Shown: positions 8,581-18,000 of the stretch, one piece after another
Position numbering within the stretch: position 1 is the first letter of the stretch
How the letters are laid out: every line of letters begins with the position of its first letter
Source: Vallitalea pronyensis
GTDB lineage: Bacteria > Bacillota > Clostridia > Lachnospirales > Vallitaleaceae
Direction: 5' to 3'
Length of the DNA: 64,000 nucleotides
Assembly (NCBI RefSeq): GCF_018141445.1
Contig: NZ_CP058649.1
Coordinates: 4,049,001-4,113,000, forward strand
Position numbers and translations under genes: made by a program
Notes under the pieces: generated by a model
What the model saw: only the letters and a program-made list of their open reading frames with translations
Told to the model about the DNA's origin: nothing
Database searches by the model: none

Positions 8581-10116
8581 CTATCGTTCTTTCAAGCTTA
8601 CTAATTGATATATCACATCTGCAGCTTCTGCACGACTAACCATTTTTTGTGGTCTAAAATAACCATCTTCATAGCCTTTGATAATACCTGTTGCATATGC
8701 TTTTAGAATATATGGCTGATAGTCAGGACCAATAGCATCATAATCTTTTATGTATGATTTATAAGATGATAAATCGGACGTTTCTTCATGTCCAATAATG
8801 TTCATAAGGATTTTTACCATTTCTTCTCGGTTAATGGGCTGATTATATCTGCTTATATAATCGTCTTTTTTAATCCACCCTAAAGAAATGGCTTTCTCAA
8901 TGGAATCAGACGCCCAATGTCTATCATGTGACACATGTGCATCCTCATCTATTGCTCGCAATACAAGCACAATAAATTCTTCAATAGACATCTTCTGGTG
9001 TGGTCTAAAAGATTGATTGTCATAACCAGTAATTCGCCCATTTTGTTTTAAAAAAGCTATGGCATCATAAAACCAATCTGAGGGATTTACATCGGTGAAA
9101 AAATCATATTTATTACTAAGTTGCCATTGTTTACCATCAAGAGACATAAATATATCCCTCTTATTAATACCTCTTCCTATTGTAAAAAATGCACTTCCAT
9201 CCCAGTAAATCTTATTAATCTCTAATCCATTAATCATGGCATGAATTTCCATCGTATCCTTCTGAATATCAACAACGATACCTTGAATATCATCCGTATA
9301 CATCCAATGAGACATCTTACCTGCCATTAACATCTTATGGTTCCCCATAGCTAGACTTCTAAAATCATATATATGTGAACGATCACCAATAAATTTCTCA
9401 TCTTGACTCGTCCAATCTTGTCCATTTATGGATAAGAATAGTTGACCGTTTTCCCCTAATGCCCTATATTGTCCATCTATATAAGCAATCTCATTTATAG
9501 CACATTCATCTTCTAATACTACCTCTGTCCACTGGTTAGCATCTGTAGAAGTCATGATAAGTGGTTTCTTTATATCCTCAATAATAATACTCCCTACTGC
9601 AATAAATTGATTATCTTTGTAAAGAATATCATTTAAAACCATCGTGGGTTCTATAAAATGCGTCTTCCAGTTCTGGCCATCCATTGACGTCACGATTAAA
9701 CCTGCTCCTACGGATACAATCATGTCTTGATTAGAATATACACCTCTTAGATTTAAAGACTTTTCTTCTATATGTATAGGATGTTTTTCCCACATTTTTC
9801 CATCCGTAGATGTCAGTATCGTATCTTCTCCAACAGCAATGAAACGATTATTCCACCAAGTAATGGCGTTTAAGTTACGGTCAGTGTTTATATCAATGGT
9901 TTTCCATTCTATTCTATCTTCTGATAAGAGCATCGTTCCTTTATCACCAACAATAACGTACTTATGCCCTTTATGTAATATGTCATTTAATGATCTTTCT
10001 TGCAAATGATTAATAGCTTCAGTCTCCGCATTTATTGGATTAGAAAACATGACTAACATAAATAGGAATAATAGGTTCATTATAAGCAACAATTTTCTCA
10101 ATGAAATATTCTTCAT
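8581..10116 (-). CDS. Exported protein with BNR/kelch-like repeats and three C-terminal SLH domains
   Basis: A 511-residue protein with a signal peptide (MKNISLRKLLLIMNLLFLF..., cut near INAET). The middle (about 45-330) has repeated blocks of the form 'GDKGTMLLSEDRIEWKTID', 'GEDTILTSTDGKMWEKHPI', 'GAGLIVTSMDGQNWKTHF' and 'TSTDANQWTEVVL', with Asp-box-like S-x-D-G-x-x-W motifs typical of beta-propellers. Three SLH domains follow: FTDVNPSDWFYDAIAFL, a more divergent HWASDSIEKAISLGWIK, and the clear PYILKAYATGIIKGYEDGYF. SLH domains bind pyruvylated cell-wall polymers, so the propeller is displayed on the surface. Ligand unknown. Confidence 0.88.
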   Translation of the reverse strand: MKNISLRKLLLIMNLLFLFMLVMFSNPINAETEAINHLQERSLNDILHKGHKYVIVGDKGTMLLSEDRIEWKTIDINTDRNLNAITWWNNRFIAVGEDTILTSTDGKMWEKHPIHIEEKSLNLRGVYSNQDMIVSVGAGLIVTSMDGQNWKTHFIEPTMVLNDILYKDNQFIAVGSIIIEDIKKPLIMTSTDANQWTEVVLEDECAINEIAYIDGQYRALGENGQLFLSINGQDWTSQDEKFIGDRSHIYDFRSLAMGNHKMLMAGKMSHWMYTDDIQGIVVDIQKDTMEIHAMINGLEINKIYWDGSAFFTIGRGINKRDIFMSLDGKQWQLSNKYDFFTDVNPSDWFYDAIAFLKQNGRITGYDNQSFRPHQKMSIEEFIVLVLRAIDEDAHVSHDRHWASDSIEKAISLGWIKKDDYISRYNQPINREEMVKILMNIIGHEETSDLSSYKSYIKDYDAIGPDYQPYILKAYATGIIKGYEDGYFRPQKMVSRAEAADVIYQLVSLKER

Positions 10117-10526
10117 TTGGATAACATCCTTTCAACACGTTTACATGGGATATCTTACAAAAGGCAATAATTCCTACTTCATTCATTTTCCTGATTATGT
10201 AAATAAAATATATTCACCATGTTATGATGTGTGTTTTATATCTCTGTTTATTTAATAAAATTTGTTATTTTTATACATATTTTATCACTTTAACGTAATT
10301 ATGTCTATATTATTTTTTATTTCATTAAATTTTAAGGTTAATTTAAGTTTTATTTCTTTTTATAATTTAATCATAAATAGAATTATTATCACAATGTTTC
10401 TAATAGTTCATTGTCCATTATCATGCAACTTAATTTGAATATATAGCAACCTGTTCCAGAACCGTTTATGATTGTTATTATCTGTGATATATTATCCATA
10501 TAAGGTACCTTATTGGGAGGTAGAGG
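10117..10526. other. AT-rich divergent intergenic region
   Basis: 410 bp with no convincing gene. The plus-strand open frame at 10049-10255 overlaps the SLH gene and has no ribosome site. Near the right end is an extended -10 (TG-A-TATATT, 10485-10493) for the LytTR gene, and ACCGTTTAT at 10461-10469 fits the LytTR half-site consensus. The left part presumably holds the SLH gene promoter, which I could not fix. Confidence 0.45.
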
Positions 10527-10973
10527 ATGAAATTCAAACTAATATGTAGTAAAAAAAATGAATACACACTAAGAAAACAATTAGAAAATGCCGGATTTGA
10601 CATATCAGATGATGCAGACTTTGTTATTTCTGAGTATCATAAACCAAAAGATTTTTTAATGGGACGTATCCATGAAACCTATGAGGTATTACCCCTTAAT
10701 ACCATTCTTTACATAGAAACTTTTGGAAAAGAAGTCATTGCTCACACGCAAGACCAACAATATGTGCTTAGTGAGAAATTGTATCAATTAGAAGAACAGC
10801 TGGGTGAACAAGGGTTTATTCGTGTCAATAAATCACAATTGATTAACATCAAACACATTCTCGAAATTAACCCTTGGTTTGGTCAAAAATACAACATTAC
10901 CATGAAGAATCATACAGAAATTGATGTCAACAGAACTTATTATAAGCGTTTTAAGGCATATTTTGGAATCTAA
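10527..10973 (+). CDS. LytTR-domain DNA-binding regulator
   Basis: A 148-residue protein. The N-terminal 45 residues are a short variable region without a receiver-domain phosphorylation site. Residues about 48-148 form a LytTR domain with its markers: VLPLNTILYIETFGKEVIAHT, a long helix, GFIRVNKSQLINIKHI and a C-terminal YYKRFKAYFGI. TTGGGAGGTAGAGG lies before the ATG. It is followed after 26 bp by a small membrane protein. Known: such stand-alone LytTR/membrane-protein pairs often regulate their own operon, with the membrane partner inhibiting the DNA-binding protein. What it senses is not visible. Confidence 0.9.
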   Translation: MKFKLICSKKNEYTLRKQLENAGFDISDDADFVISEYHKPKDFLMGRIHETYEVLPLNTILYIETFGKEVIAHTQDQQYVLSEKLYQLEEQLGEQGFIRVNKSQLINIKHILEINPWFGQKYNITMKNHTEIDVNRTYYKRFKAYFGI

Positions 10974-10999
10974 TACATTGAAAAGGAGGAATTGCATTC

Positions 11000-11410
11000 A
11001 TGAAAATGTTACTTGACCGTATTATAACGTATGCTGCAACAGGACTTGTTTTTTTTAGTATCAATATTTTTATTAGACGTCCAGATGCAAGAATGGATAT
11101 TTTTTATTATATTGCTATCGGTATCATGATAGGCTTTATTATAGATTATTTTATGCCATCTAAAGTTTTTGCAAACCCGTTTTTGAGGTATGTATGCCCT
11201 ACATTAGTATTTAATCTTATTGTATTCCTTTGGAATCTTATTTTATCAAGTGATGATGCTTTTTTACGTAATCCTAGTTATTGGTATACCTTGGGACTAT
11301 TAAACATTGTATTTATTCTTGCCAGTTACCTGTACCGCCAAAAATACTTGAGAGAAAAAAAACGTATACAGCAATTACTGGAACGAAAAATTCAAGAAAC
11401 CAATAAATAA
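11000..11410 (+). CDS. Four-helix membrane protein, DUF3021-like, partner of the LytTR regulator
   Basis: A 136-residue protein with four hydrophobic helices (about residues 10-25, 33-50, 64-82 and 94-113) and a charged C-terminal tail (RQKYLREKKRIQQLLERK) likely in the cytoplasm. AAAGGAGG precedes the ATG by 10 nt. Size, topology and position straight after a LytTR gene match DUF3021 membrane inhibitors, though I cannot confirm the family without a profile search. A bidirectional terminator follows at 11442-11480. Confidence 0.65.
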   Translation: MKMLLDRIITYAATGLVFFSINIFIRRPDARMDIFYYIAIGIMIGFIIDYFMPSKVFANPFLRYVCPTLVFNLIVFLWNLILSSDDAFLRNPSYWYTLGLLNIVFILASYLYRQKYLREKKRIQQLLERKIQETNK

Positions 11411-11441
11411 ACATTCATAAAACAAAAGAGGGTAATAAGAG

Positions 11442-11480
11442 AAAAAGCTAATGCAGTCATCTTGGCCACATTAGCTTTTT
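11442..11480. terminator. Bidirectional intrinsic terminator between LytTR operon and proS
   Basis: A 12-bp perfect stem (AAAAAGCTAATG 11442-11453 / CATTAGCTTTTT 11469-11480) with A and T tracts at both ends serves the two convergent units. Confidence 0.85.
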
Positions 11481-11484
11481 AACC

Positions 11485-13209
11485 TTATTGTAATTTACTC
11501 TTAATCAATGCAACCACATCTTGAACATCGACGTCTACCATTTCATCAAGATGACGGTCTTTCACTTCCACAATACCTTCTTTTGCTTTTCGCCCAACGG
11601 TTATACGGTAAGGTATACCAAATAAGTCAGCATCAGCAAATTTCTTGCCTGCAGCCATTTTCCTATCGTCTAATAGTACGTCAATACCTTCATCTTTTAG
11701 AAGGGTATAGATTGATTCTCCCAGTTCAGCTTGAGCTGCGTCTTTCGTATTAACCACAGTTACCATCACACCATATGGTGTCACACTGTCTGGCCATACA
11801 ATACCTCGATCGTTGCTATGCTGATCAACGATTGCCGCAAGCGTTCGTGAAATACCAATACCATAAGAACCCATAACAAAGTAATTCTCTTTGCCGTTCT
11901 CATCTAGGAAGGTTGCATGTAATGAGCGTGAATATTTATCACCTAATTGAAAGATGTTGCCCACTTCATTACCGTAATCTATAGCCAGTGGTTTACCACA
12001 TGTAGGGCACACATCATGTTCTTCTACCATGAGTAAATCCTCCACCACTTCACCGGTAAAATCTCTACCATACTGTACACCTTTTAGGTGATAGTCACGT
12101 TCATTAGCGCCAACAATCAAGTTAGGTATCTGGGTGATACGACTGTCTACAAGTAAGCGAACCTTATCGTTTGTGAGCACTTCTTCTGACAGCATAGGAC
12201 CAACAAATCCTGGGATAGACCCAAGTACACTTTTAATATCGTCATCACTGGCTAACTGCATATCATGTTCAGCAACACCAAGATGATTAATCAGTTTGAT
12301 TTCATTCACATTTCTGTTGCCTGGTATCATGGCTACAACGATTGTGTCCAGTACCTTATATACAAGAGATTTAGCAAAGCGATGCCCTTCTATTTTGAAG
12401 AATTTCTCCAGATCTTCAATGGTTGTCACTTTTGGTGTATGCACCTTCTCTACTTCCATGGCATCTTCTTCAATAGCATAGGCAAGTTTTACCACTGCAC
12501 TTTCATCTGTTGAAGCATAATCACAAGCAGGACAGAAGACAAGACGTGTTTCACCTACTTCTGAAAAGGCAATAAATTCATGAGAAGCACTACCACCCAT
12601 AGCACCAGAATCACCTTCTGCAACCATAACTTTCAGCCCGCAACGTTCAAATACCCGATCATAAGCTTCCCACATTTTAGCATAGGATTCTTTTAGGGAT
12701 GCTTCATCCCGGTCAAACGTATAAGCGTCTTTCATAATAAACTCTTTACCACGAATCAGTCCAAAACGAGGTCTAATTTCATCACGGTATTTATTCTGAA
12801 TCTGATAGATGCTCAGTGGTAACTGTTTATAGGAACTCAATTCGTTTTTAATTAAGTCTGTGAAAGCTTCTTCATGTGTTGGTCCAAGACAATACTCTCT
12901 TGTGTTTCTATCTTTTAATCGGAACATTTCTGGTCCAAATTTCTCCCATCTTCCACTCTCTTTCCATAACTCTGCTGGTAATAAAATTGGAAGAAGTGAC
13001 TCTTGTGAATCAATGGCATCCATTTCTTCTCTAACAATCTGTTCAATTTTACGAATGACCCGATATCCTAACGGCAAATAGGAGTAAGTCCCTGAACTTA
13101 ATTTACGAATCATACCTGCCCGTACAAGCATCTGATAGCTTAATACATCTGCATCTGATGGACTTTCTTTTAGGGTTGGTGCATATAATTTTGATACTTT
13201 CATCATCAT
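11485..13209 (-). CDS. proS: Prolyl-tRNA synthetase (bacterial type with editing insertion)
   Basis: A 574-residue class II synthetase that charges tRNA-Pro. Visible are the N-terminal LVRAGMIRKLSSGTYSYLPLG, motif 2 around YRDEIRPRFGLIRGKEFIMKD, an inserted editing domain (about residues 225-390, with FAKSLVYKVLD and GPMLSEEVL), motif 3 (GSYGIGISRTLAAIVDQ) and the anticodon-binding domain. This is the bacterial ProS form of about 570 residues. Three ATGs lie in a row; AGGAGG is 7 nt from the third (13203), which is probably the real start. A proline-type T-box leader and a consensus promoter lie upstream. Confidence 0.97.
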   Translation of the reverse strand: MMMKVSKLYAPTLKESPSDADVLSYQMLVRAGMIRKLSSGTYSYLPLGYRVIRKIEQIVREEMDAIDSQESLLPILLPAELWKESGRWEKFGPEMFRLKDRNTREYCLGPTHEEAFTDLIKNELSSYKQLPLSIYQIQNKYRDEIRPRFGLIRGKEFIMKDAYTFDRDEASLKESYAKMWEAYDRVFERCGLKVMVAEGDSGAMGGSASHEFIAFSEVGETRLVFCPACDYASTDESAVVKLAYAIEEDAMEVEKVHTPKVTTIEDLEKFFKIEGHRFAKSLVYKVLDTIVVAMIPGNRNVNEIKLINHLGVAEHDMQLASDDDIKSVLGSIPGFVGPMLSEEVLTNDKVRLLVDSRITQIPNLIVGANERDYHLKGVQYGRDFTGEVVEDLLMVEEHDVCPTCGKPLAIDYGNEVGNIFQLGDKYSRSLHATFLDENGKENYFVMGSYGIGISRTLAAIVDQHSNDRGIVWPDSVTPYGVMVTVVNTKDAAQAELGESIYTLLKDEGIDVLLDDRKMAAGKKFADADLFGIPYRITVGRKAKEGIVEVKDRHLDEMVDVDVQDVVALIKSKLQ

Positions 13210-13328
13210 TCCTCCTATTATTTTTTTGTGCTGAGTTGGTTAAGGCAATACCATCAGCTATCAACAATGCATTGGCTTTTGACGACAATTAATAAAAAGT
13301 AAACACCAGCAAACAACCTTACTACATT

Positions 13329-13560
13329 AAAAAAACCCCATCCCCAAAAGGGACGAAGTCGTCGCGTTACCACCCTCGTTAAATAGACAAGTTACATGTA
13401 TCTATTTATCTCATATCCTTGGTAACGGAAGGGACCGCTATGCTTTCACATAGAACTCTGAGATAGGTTCAATAGGTCTTTTACTAAGAATCTTTCAGCT
13501 GGTAGATTCTCTCTCTGTTTGCATAGTTTCCCATTTACTAATTCTCTTCAACGTTATGAT
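13329..13560 (-). ncRNA. T-box riboswitch leader of proS
   Basis: The minus strand carries the T-box sequence AGGGTGGTAACGCG (13363-13376), followed by a GC-rich stem and seven T (13329-13335), which is the terminator/antiterminator switch. Upstream lie stem I purine-rich segments and the candidate specifier GAA-CCT-A, with the Pro codon CCU at 13465-13467. A second CCT occurs at 13474-13476. Known: uncharged tRNA-Pro pairs with the specifier and T-box and allows read-through into proS. The stem I boundaries are approximate. Confidence 0.93.
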
Positions 13561-13581
13561 GCACTGATTGAAATTATATCA

Positions 13582-13610
13582 ATTATAATGTTTCTATAGG
13601 TTTGTGTCAA
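13582..13610 (-). promoter_or_regulatory. Consensus sigma-A promoter of the proS T-box transcript
   Basis: Minus strand: perfect TTGACA (13605-13610), 17-bp spacer, perfect TATAAT (13582-13587). It lies just upstream of the T-box stem I, so transcription is strong and control is left to the riboswitch. From here to 13890 I see only AT-rich sequence. Confidence 0.88.
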
Positions 13611-13890
13611 CCCCATTTGCATATTCTTTACATTATTTCTTACATAGAAGCTATGTATGAATCATGAGGAAGTGTTTTATGATTACATCATATGTATTAT
13701 TATATTCATTTATATTTATTATGGTACGCATGCAATATAATCAAATGACATTCTGAAATACATAAACTCTCTTTCTATATTTGTATAGCATTATTTTTTG
13801 ATTTTTACAAATGCTAATGGTATTATATCCTTATTCACTATAACCTATTTTTATGGATTAATAAAAATATCAGCCCTGTGAGGTGCTACC

Positions 13891-14229
13891 ATGCTAAATC
13901 TGTTTGGTATTATTATAACCGTAGGCATTTATTTGGCAGTAATGAAATATCATCGATATCCAAAAGTAAAAGAAATATTGGACAATCTTTTTTGGAGAGA
14001 GATTTTTTTTGCAAAAAGAAATGATAAAAAAATTGGCATTACTTGGTTTAGAAGAGTTGTTATACTAACTCAGTTTATGTACATTTTTGGTATTGTTGGA
14101 AACGTTATAAGTTTTATTAAAGAACAGGATATCACATTCTTATTGATGATGGTATTGTTTATAATAGCATGGCCTTTAATGTTTCGTGCAGTTATTTATA
14201 TCCAAAGAAAAGTATGGGGTATTCACTAG
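13891..14229 (+). CDS. Small hypothetical membrane protein
   Basis: A 112-residue protein with three predicted hydrophobic helices: FGIIITVGIYLAVMKY (4-19), LTQFMYIFGIVGNVISFI (60-77) and LMMVLFIIAWPLMF (85-98). A basic loop (RYPKVKEILDNLFWREIFFAKRNDKK) lies between the first two. A weak GAGGTG precedes the ATG by 6 nt. I do not recognise a family. Its direction and spacing (about 115 bp) leave open whether it is linked to the phospholipase-like gene that follows. Confidence 0.55.
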   Translation: MLNLFGIIITVGIYLAVMKYHRYPKVKEILDNLFWREIFFAKRNDKKIGITWFRRVVILTQFMYIFGIVGNVISFIKEQDITFLLMMVLFIIAWPLMFRAVIYIQRKVWGIH

Positions 14230-14345
14230 GTTATATTTCTTATTCATGACACTAGCTTTTCTATGATGGAATTGAATCTCCTTGTTGTTTCTGATAATAT
14301 GATAGTACATTGAATTTATAAGTCATTAATGGAGGCGAAATATTT

Positions 14346-14984
14346 ATGGCAACATGGGGTATACATATAAGAATTGCAGAAAAGTTATTGGACAAGTATG
14401 GAGATTTGGATGAAGTGAGTTTCTTAGTAGGAAATATTGGACCTGATTGTGGTAAACCCAATGAAGATTGGAGTTCTTTTACGCCTTCTAAAGAGGTAAG
14501 CCACTGGATGGATGAAAATAGAACCTTTCGAGCTGATTTGTTTTATAGTGAATATCTAGATAGTCCTCTATCCGATAAAAAGGAACGTTCTTTTTTACTT
14601 GGTTATTATGTACATCTATTGACAGATAGAGCGTGGCGTAACATGATCAATGATAAGAAAGAAACCCATGAAGCATATGCTCCACTAATAGAAGATAAGT
14701 CATTTATATGGACCATAAAAAAGGACTGGTATGATTTAGATTTTAAGTATTTTAGAGATCATCCAGATTGTATTTTCTTCAGGACCTTCCAACACATTAC
14801 TTCCTTTCCTAACTATTTAGATTACTATCCAGAAGATGCAATTATCAACCAAGTAAGATATATTACAGCGTTTTACACATCGCCACATGATAATCTAGAT
14901 AGGGACTACAAATATTTGACCATGGATGAGATGAATATATTTATTGATAACACTATTGATATGATAGTTCGCAAATTAAATTGA
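14346..14984 (+). CDS. Zinc-dependent phospholipase C-like hydrolase
   Basis: A 212-residue protein that starts MATWGIHIRIAEKLL. The pattern W-x-x-H near the N-terminus, VGNIGPDCGKPNEDW, VSHWMDENR and LGYYVHLLTDRAWR provide the His and Asp residues used as zinc ligands in the PF00882-type zinc-dependent phospholipase C/S1-P1 fold. There is no signal peptide, so it is probably cytoplasmic, unlike secreted phospholipases. AATGGAGG lies upstream of the start. A bidirectional terminator follows. Substrate cannot be stated. Confidence 0.75.
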   Translation: MATWGIHIRIAEKLLDKYGDLDEVSFLVGNIGPDCGKPNEDWSSFTPSKEVSHWMDENRTFRADLFYSEYLDSPLSDKKERSFLLGYYVHLLTDRAWRNMINDKKETHEAYAPLIEDKSFIWTIKKDWYDLDFKYFRDHPDCIFFRTFQHITSFPNYLDYYPEDAIINQVRYITAFYTSPHDNLDRDYKYLTMDEMNIFIDNTIDMIVRKLN

Positions 14985-15031
14985 ATCATAATATTTAAAC
15001 CACTGATAATGTCAAAGAAAGTAGTACATGC

Positions 15032-15070
15032 AAAATGAAGTGAGATAGATATCATATCCCACTTCATTTT
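15032..15070. terminator. Bidirectional intrinsic terminator
   Basis: An 11-bp perfect stem (AAAATGAAGTG 15032-15042 / CACTTCATTTT 15060-15070) lies between two convergent genes and carries A/T tracts on both sides. Confidence 0.82.
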
Positions 15071-15090
15071 TATTTCTAAACGTTTTATAA

Positions 15091-18000
15091 TTATGCAGCA
15101 ACTTGAAGCTCTAACACACTCACTGCTTCGGATATATCTTTAATACGGTCATCTTCTAGGGCTTTGTCAAAACCATGTTTATTCATGAAGTCTATCAAGA
15201 CTTCATCCATAGCACCAAATTCAGCAACGACTTTTTTGCCTTTGAACATCAAATAACCATCGCCTCCTGCAACAAGGAAATCATTGGTAACAAGAGTATA
15301 CGTTTTGGTTTTATCGACTGGTTTTCCACCGATCATCAATGTCGTCACACGGTTACCCGCATCTTTTGAAGCATCAAATTCCACTGTCATTCCAGCAATA
15401 TGAGGAAATGCGCCTTTAGCTTCTGGATAGGAATCAATACCATGTTCAATAGCTGTTATAATATCTGCACCTGTTAATTCAATAACTCTTACGGTATTTC
15501 CATATGGCAATACCGTTAATACTTCTCCTTTTGTCACAGGTCCTGCATTGATTGATGAGCGGATTCCGCCACCGTTAGTTAATGCAACATCTGCCTTTGA
15601 AATATCTAATAAAGCTTCAGCTAATAGGTTACCTAGATTGGTATTACCTGTTCTTACCAATTCTTTTTCACCAACAAGTTCAATTGGGGATTCTGCAACA
15701 ACTTCTTCCGTTATGGTATCATTAGCTTTCTTTATCCCTGCAATAATTTCAGTCATTTCTTTGTCATCTTCTAAGGCTGCAGCTTGCTCTTTCTTGAACA
15801 TTCTCGCTTGCTTTTTGACAACTTTTCCATCTTTTATAAGGAGTTCAACAACACCAACATTTCTAGTTTTTTCTCCAGCAGTAACAATTAGCGTCTCGTT
15901 AACCATACGACCAAAGTCATAAGTTGAATGTGAATGTCCATCTACAATAACGTCAATACCTGTTACTTTTTCAGCTAATTTATCCGTCGTATACTCACCT
16001 TCTTCACCAATGTGAGCAGCAGCAATGATGATATCAGCGCCTTGATCTTGTAATTTTTTAACCATTTTATCAGATGTCTCATAGATATCTAAGAAAGTTA
16101 GTCCAGCTGTATTGTCTGGATGTGATTTGTAAGTTGTCTCAGGTGTTGCTAAACCAAAGATACCCACTTTTAAATTACCAACATTCAGTATCATGGAATC
16201 ATCTAAAATTAACGCATTATCTTCCTTTACAACATTAGCAGCTAACATTGGAAAATCAAGCATTTCTGCAAGTTTTACCATCTGGTCTGAACCGTAATCA
16301 AATTCATGATTACCTGCTGCCATAGCATCAATTCCCAAAGCATTAAGAACCTTAATACCTTCTTCACCTTTTGATAAGGTCACAAGATTATGTCCTTGCA
16401 GAGCATCCCCTGCATCAATATAAAGTGTATTTGGATTCGCTTCACGCATTTGACGAACAAAAGTTGCTAATTTTGCTGCCCCCATACCATCATATTTGCC
16501 TTCAATAAAGAAGCCGTGCATATCATTGGTATGAAGGATCGTTAATGGGGTATAGCCTTCAAACTTACCTTCTTCCATTAAGTCATATACATTAACAGCC
16601 TTTACATTACGTGTTCGGCCATCTTCAGATGTTGGAATCGTAATGGTTCCTTCTTTTATCATGTTGTAGATGTCCTCTTTTAAAGGATGACTCAAATCTG
16701 CACCTATTAACTTCCAGTTATTATCCACTACCGGTAAAGCAACACCATTTTTTTCTTCCTTAATGTACTTAATGATTAAATCACGAATACGTCCAGCATC
16801 CTGCATTAAATCATATGAATCATAATATTTATCTTCATCTGTTACCCATCCATTACTTGTTAGGGTACCAAATCGATAATTATTAATGGCTAGTTTATAA
16901 GTGGCATCATCAACAATGTCTTCTCCAACAAGTTTTAAGTTAGTAATACGGCTGCCAGCAGGTTTTGAAATATCTATATCATAGGTTACCCCTGCAAACA
17001 TATCATAATTATAGCCACGGATTTCAGGATCAAAACTTATGGTTACATCACCTGGTGTATAGGTGTTATAATAGCTTGCTGACCACTCCATGTAAGCCTT
17101 TAAGTTAGCACCTGTTATATTGACACCCACTAATGTATTTGGATATTTATAAATATTGGCTACATCTTTTTTCTTAAATTCACCTTTTACAAGATTCATA
17201 TCTGACTTAAATGCTGCTGCAGAAGATATGGCTGAATCTGTATAGAACATTTGTACTTCATTGATTAAATCAATAAGTGCTGTATCTTCTACTTGAGTCG
17301 TTGGCATGGTTGTTACACTTGCTTCATTTGTGATGTAATCCACATTTTTCACAAAATCTTCTTCAATGGTTCCAACAACTGTATTGGCATCATCTACGGA
17401 TTGGTTATGTACAAAAGCAAATGTATCCATTATACCTTGATCTTCTTTTTCTTCATAGGTCTCAAGATTCTCTGTATTCACGCCTGTTACTTCATAACCA
17501 TCTGCTGTCTTTTGAATATCAATGGTAGCTTTCGCCAAAGCCCAACCGTATTTTCCTGGCTCAATAAGCTTAACACCGTTGACTTCATTTTGGTATTTCA
17601 TATGGGCATGTCCACCAAAAATAACATCAAACTGTGGGAATTTCTCTGCAATAGCCTCAATACCATCATAACCATACTGTCCATCTGGTCCTAAGTGATA
17701 AGCACCTACCAACACATCGTATTGACCTTCAAGCTCTTTTATGGCTTTAGCTGTTTCTTCTGCTACATCTGTAAAGGCTAGACCTTGGAAGTGACTTGGT
17801 GCACTGGCTTCCCAAACGGGTACATTTGGAGGAATCATACCGATAACAGCCACACGAACGCCGTTTACATCAAATACTTTCCAACCATCTACATAACGTT
17901 CATCGGTGCCTTCTTTGTAAATATTAGCAGAGAGTACCGTACCGTTAAAGGCTGCAATGTTACGGTCGATTAATGATTTTTCAAAGTTGAATTCATGGTT

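Noticed and set aside
10049..10255. Plus-strand 68-codon open frame in front of the LytTR gene
   Set aside because: It overlaps the SLH gene start and promoter region and has no ribosome site.
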